Assembly: GCA_964517215.1 (NCBI GenBank)
Contig: CAZFBR010000152.1
Location: 1 to 8,560, forward strand
DNA: 8,560 bases
Direction of reading: 5' to 3'
Source: CAZFBR01 sp035353495 [NCBI: uncultured bacterium]
GTDB taxonomy: Bacteria > DAOPZR01
The position numbers and the translations under genes are program-made. Every line of letters begins with the position of its first letter. Within the stretch, counting starts at the first letter, position 1. The notes beneath the pieces are model-generated. The model worked only from the letters and a program-made list of their open reading frames with translations, did no database searches and had not been told where the DNA came from. This document shows positions 7,224 to 8,560 of this stretch, in pieces.

Positions 7224-7226
7224 CTA
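7221..7226 (-). other. In-frame TAG-ATG junction inside the transketolase C-terminal subunit
   Basis: On the minus strand, TAG (7226-7224) is followed directly by ATG (7223-7221) in the same frame. Family sequences run on at this point, from the LDxxxLxxxA helix into the TVEEH strand. The expected residue at the TAG is variable (often Lys, Arg or Ala). Sense codons one change away include AAG and CAG. Confidence 0.85.
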
Positions 7227-7931
7227 TGGAACTCGGGCGACGCGCTGTCGCAGCATTGCGTCCAGCGGCTTGGCTGTGTGGACATTAATCACCCCGATGC
7301 TGATTCCGCGAACCGCAAGCAGCTGCCGCACCTGCACGGCATACTCGACGAAACGGCCGTTCGCCAGCAGCATCGCATCGGTGCCCGCGCCCAACTCCTT
7401 GGCGCAACCGAGGGTGAATGACAATCGGTCATTATCGGGCACCTCCGGTTCGCCGGCCAGCCCCAGGCGAAGGTACGCCAGCCGCGGTTCAGCGAGCAGC
7501 GCTGCCGTCGCCTGCCGGGTTTCCGCCGCTGTCGCCGGAACAATCACCGCCATGCCGGGCAGGGCGCGCATGATCGCGACATCCTCAACCGCATGGTGGG
7601 TCGGTCCCAGCGCGCTGTACGCCAATCCCCCACCCACCCCCACCACCGTCACCGGCAGCTGCTGGATGCACAAATCCACCCGGATCTGTTCCAAACAGCG
7701 CAGGGTGACGAACGGAACGATGGTGTAGATGAACGGCCGCTTCCCCGCCAGTGCCAGGCCCGCGGCGACCCCGACCATGTTCGCCTCGCTGACCCCTGCA
7801 TTCAGATACTGGTCGGGATGTTCCGCGCGGAAGCGGTCGAAAACGATGGCCCCGATATCCGCTGAGATCAGCACCACCCGCGGGTCGCGCGGGGCCAGTT
7901 CCAGGAAGGTGCGGATGAATGCGTTCCTCAT
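7224..7931 (-). CDS. Transketolase C-terminal subunit, pyrimidine-binding (PYR) domain part
   Basis: This ORF of 235 residues holds the PYR domain and linker of the COG3958-type transketolase C-terminal subunit. FIRTFLELAPRDPRVVLISADIG opens the domain. NAGVSEANMVGVAAGLA (44-60) carries the ThDP-activating glutamate (Glu49). YSALGPTHHAVEDVAIMRALPGM (105-127) is the classic GPTH...ED..MR.iPg block. The end, VINVHTAKPLDAMLRQRVARVP, leads into a TAG exactly where the next strand should begin. With the downstream 72 residues plus one for the TAG, the total is 308, the normal length of such a subunit. The ATG at 7931 overlaps the stop of the N-terminal subunit (ATGA), and a GGGAG lies about 11 bases upstream; an ATG at 7952 is possible but less likely. 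Paired with the N-terminal subunit, it would transfer ketol units between sugar phosphates or related acceptors in the cytoplasm. Confidence 0.87.
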   Translation of the reverse strand: MRNAFIRTFLELAPRDPRVVLISADIGAIVFDRFRAEHPDQYLNAGVSEANMVGVAAGLALAGKRPFIYTIVPFVTLRCLEQIRVDLCIQQLPVTVVGVGGGLAYSALGPTHHAVEDVAIMRALPGMAVIVPATAAETRQATAALLAEPRLAYLRLGLAGEPEVPDNDRLSFTLGCAKELGAGTDAMLLANGRFVEYAVQVRQLLAVRGISIGVINVHTAKPLDAMLRQRVARVP

Positions 7932-8560
7932 GGCCGGTCGAGCTCCCGGCACGCCTGCGCGTATTCCTGCTCGTTCGGACAGCGATAATGCCAGAGCGGC
8001 GCATTCTCCATGTACGAAATACCCTTGCCCTTCACGGTATGCGCCACAATCACCGTCGGGCGGTCAGGCGCGCGCGCTGCCAGCGCCGCCAGCAGCGCCC
8101 GGCAGTCATGTCCGTCGCATTCCACCGCATGCCAGCCGAACGCGCGCCACTTCTCCGCCAGCGGCGCCAGGCCGGCCACTTCCGCCAGCGGCTGAATCGC
8201 CTGCAGTTTGTTGTGATCGACCACCGCCAGCAGGTTGGTGAGCCGATGCTGCGCGGCAAAGAGCGCCGCTTCCCATACCGAGCCCTCCTGGCATTCGCCG
8301 TCGCCCAGCAGGACAACCGTGCGCCAGGCGGCAGCATCGCGCTGCGCGGCCCAGGCCAGGCCGCAACCCAGCGCCAACCCGTGGCCGAGCGAACCGGTCG
8401 TCGCCTCAATCCCGTGCGCCGGATCATATTCGGGATGACCGCCCAGCATGCCCTCAGCAGTGCCGATCCGCTGCAGCTCCGTCGCCGGCAAATATCCGAA
8501 CCCGGTCAGCAGGCAGAACAGCGTCAGGCAGCTGTGCCCCTTGCTGAGGATGAAGCGATC
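7928..8560 (-). CDS. Transketolase N-terminal subunit (ThDP diphosphate-binding domain), 5' end outside window
   Basis: The 210 visible residues belong to the COG3959-type N-terminal subunit. ILSKGHS (4-10) is the conserved SKGH. GGHPEYD and ATTGSLGHGLALGCGLA (53-69) follow, then the ThDP/Mg-binding block, with GDGECQEGSVWEAA beginning at residue 86 and closing at DHNKLQ with Asn117. HTVKGKGISYMEN and WHYRCPNEQEY come near the end, where housekeeping enzymes more often read WHG. The family is about 270-280 residues, so roughly 60 are missing beyond the window edge. The subunit binds the diphosphate end of ThDP and pairs with the C-terminal subunit encoded next, whose ATG overlaps this TGA. 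It is the most upstream visible gene of the minus-strand operon. Two-subunit forms occur both as primary-metabolism enzymes and in biosynthetic clusters; the neighbours favour the latter. Confidence 0.9.
   Translation of the reverse strand, partial: DRFILSKGHSCLTLFCLLTGFGYLPATELQRIGTAEGMLGGHPEYDPAHGIEATTGSLGHGLALGCGLAWAAQRDAAAWRTVVLLGDGECQEGSVWEAALFAAQHRLTNLLAVVDHNKLQAIQPLAEVAGLAPLAEKWRAFGWHAVECDGHDCRALLAALAARAPDRPTVIVAHTVKGKGISYMENAPLWHYRCPNEQEYAQACRELDRP

Overview
The window is GC-rich, densely coding bacterial DNA: short intergenic gaps, ATGA/TAATG start-stop overlaps and no introns. Nothing in it fixes the taxon. The mix of radical SAM enzymes, a DUF2079 membrane protein and a two-subunit transketolase would suit an anaerobic or environmental, Gram-negative-type bacterium; any phylum assignment would be a guess.

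Layout. (1) Positions 2-400 (+) are the 3' part of a phosphate-transporter ATPase gene (pstB). It carries an in-frame amber codon and a ruined ABC signature, so it is probably a pseudogene. (2) Positions 561-4661 (+) hold three genes: a radical SAM protein with a B12-binding-like N-terminus, a zinc-ribbon SAM methyltransferase, and a DUF2079 multi-pass membrane protein. The last two overlap by ATGA; a 169-bp gap separates the first two. (3) Positions 4662-4903 are a gene-free gap where two transcription units converge. (4) Positions 4904-8560 (-) are a tightly packed operon. In transcription order it encodes the transketolase N-terminal subunit (cut by the window edge), the transketolase C-terminal subunit, and two paralogous radical SAM/SPASM-type proteins. 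Every junction in it overlaps or abuts.

The transketolase C-terminal subunit is split by an in-frame TAG followed at once by an in-frame ATG. The pyrimidine-binding domain and the C-terminal domain are therefore either two polypeptides, one polypeptide made by readthrough, or a recently broken gene.

How the genes may work together. Split transketolases move two-carbon ketol units on ThDP. In clusters with methyltransferases and radical SAM enzymes they often supply or modify unusual sugars or other small-molecule building blocks. DUF2079 proteins resemble GT-C membrane glycosyltransferases. A reasonable inference is a cluster that builds a modified surface glycan, glycolipid or secondary metabolite, with three radical SAM steps and one methylation. 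I see no precursor peptide, glycosyltransferase of a defined family or transporter that would settle the product. No tRNA, rRNA, CRISPR array or insertion sequence is visible.
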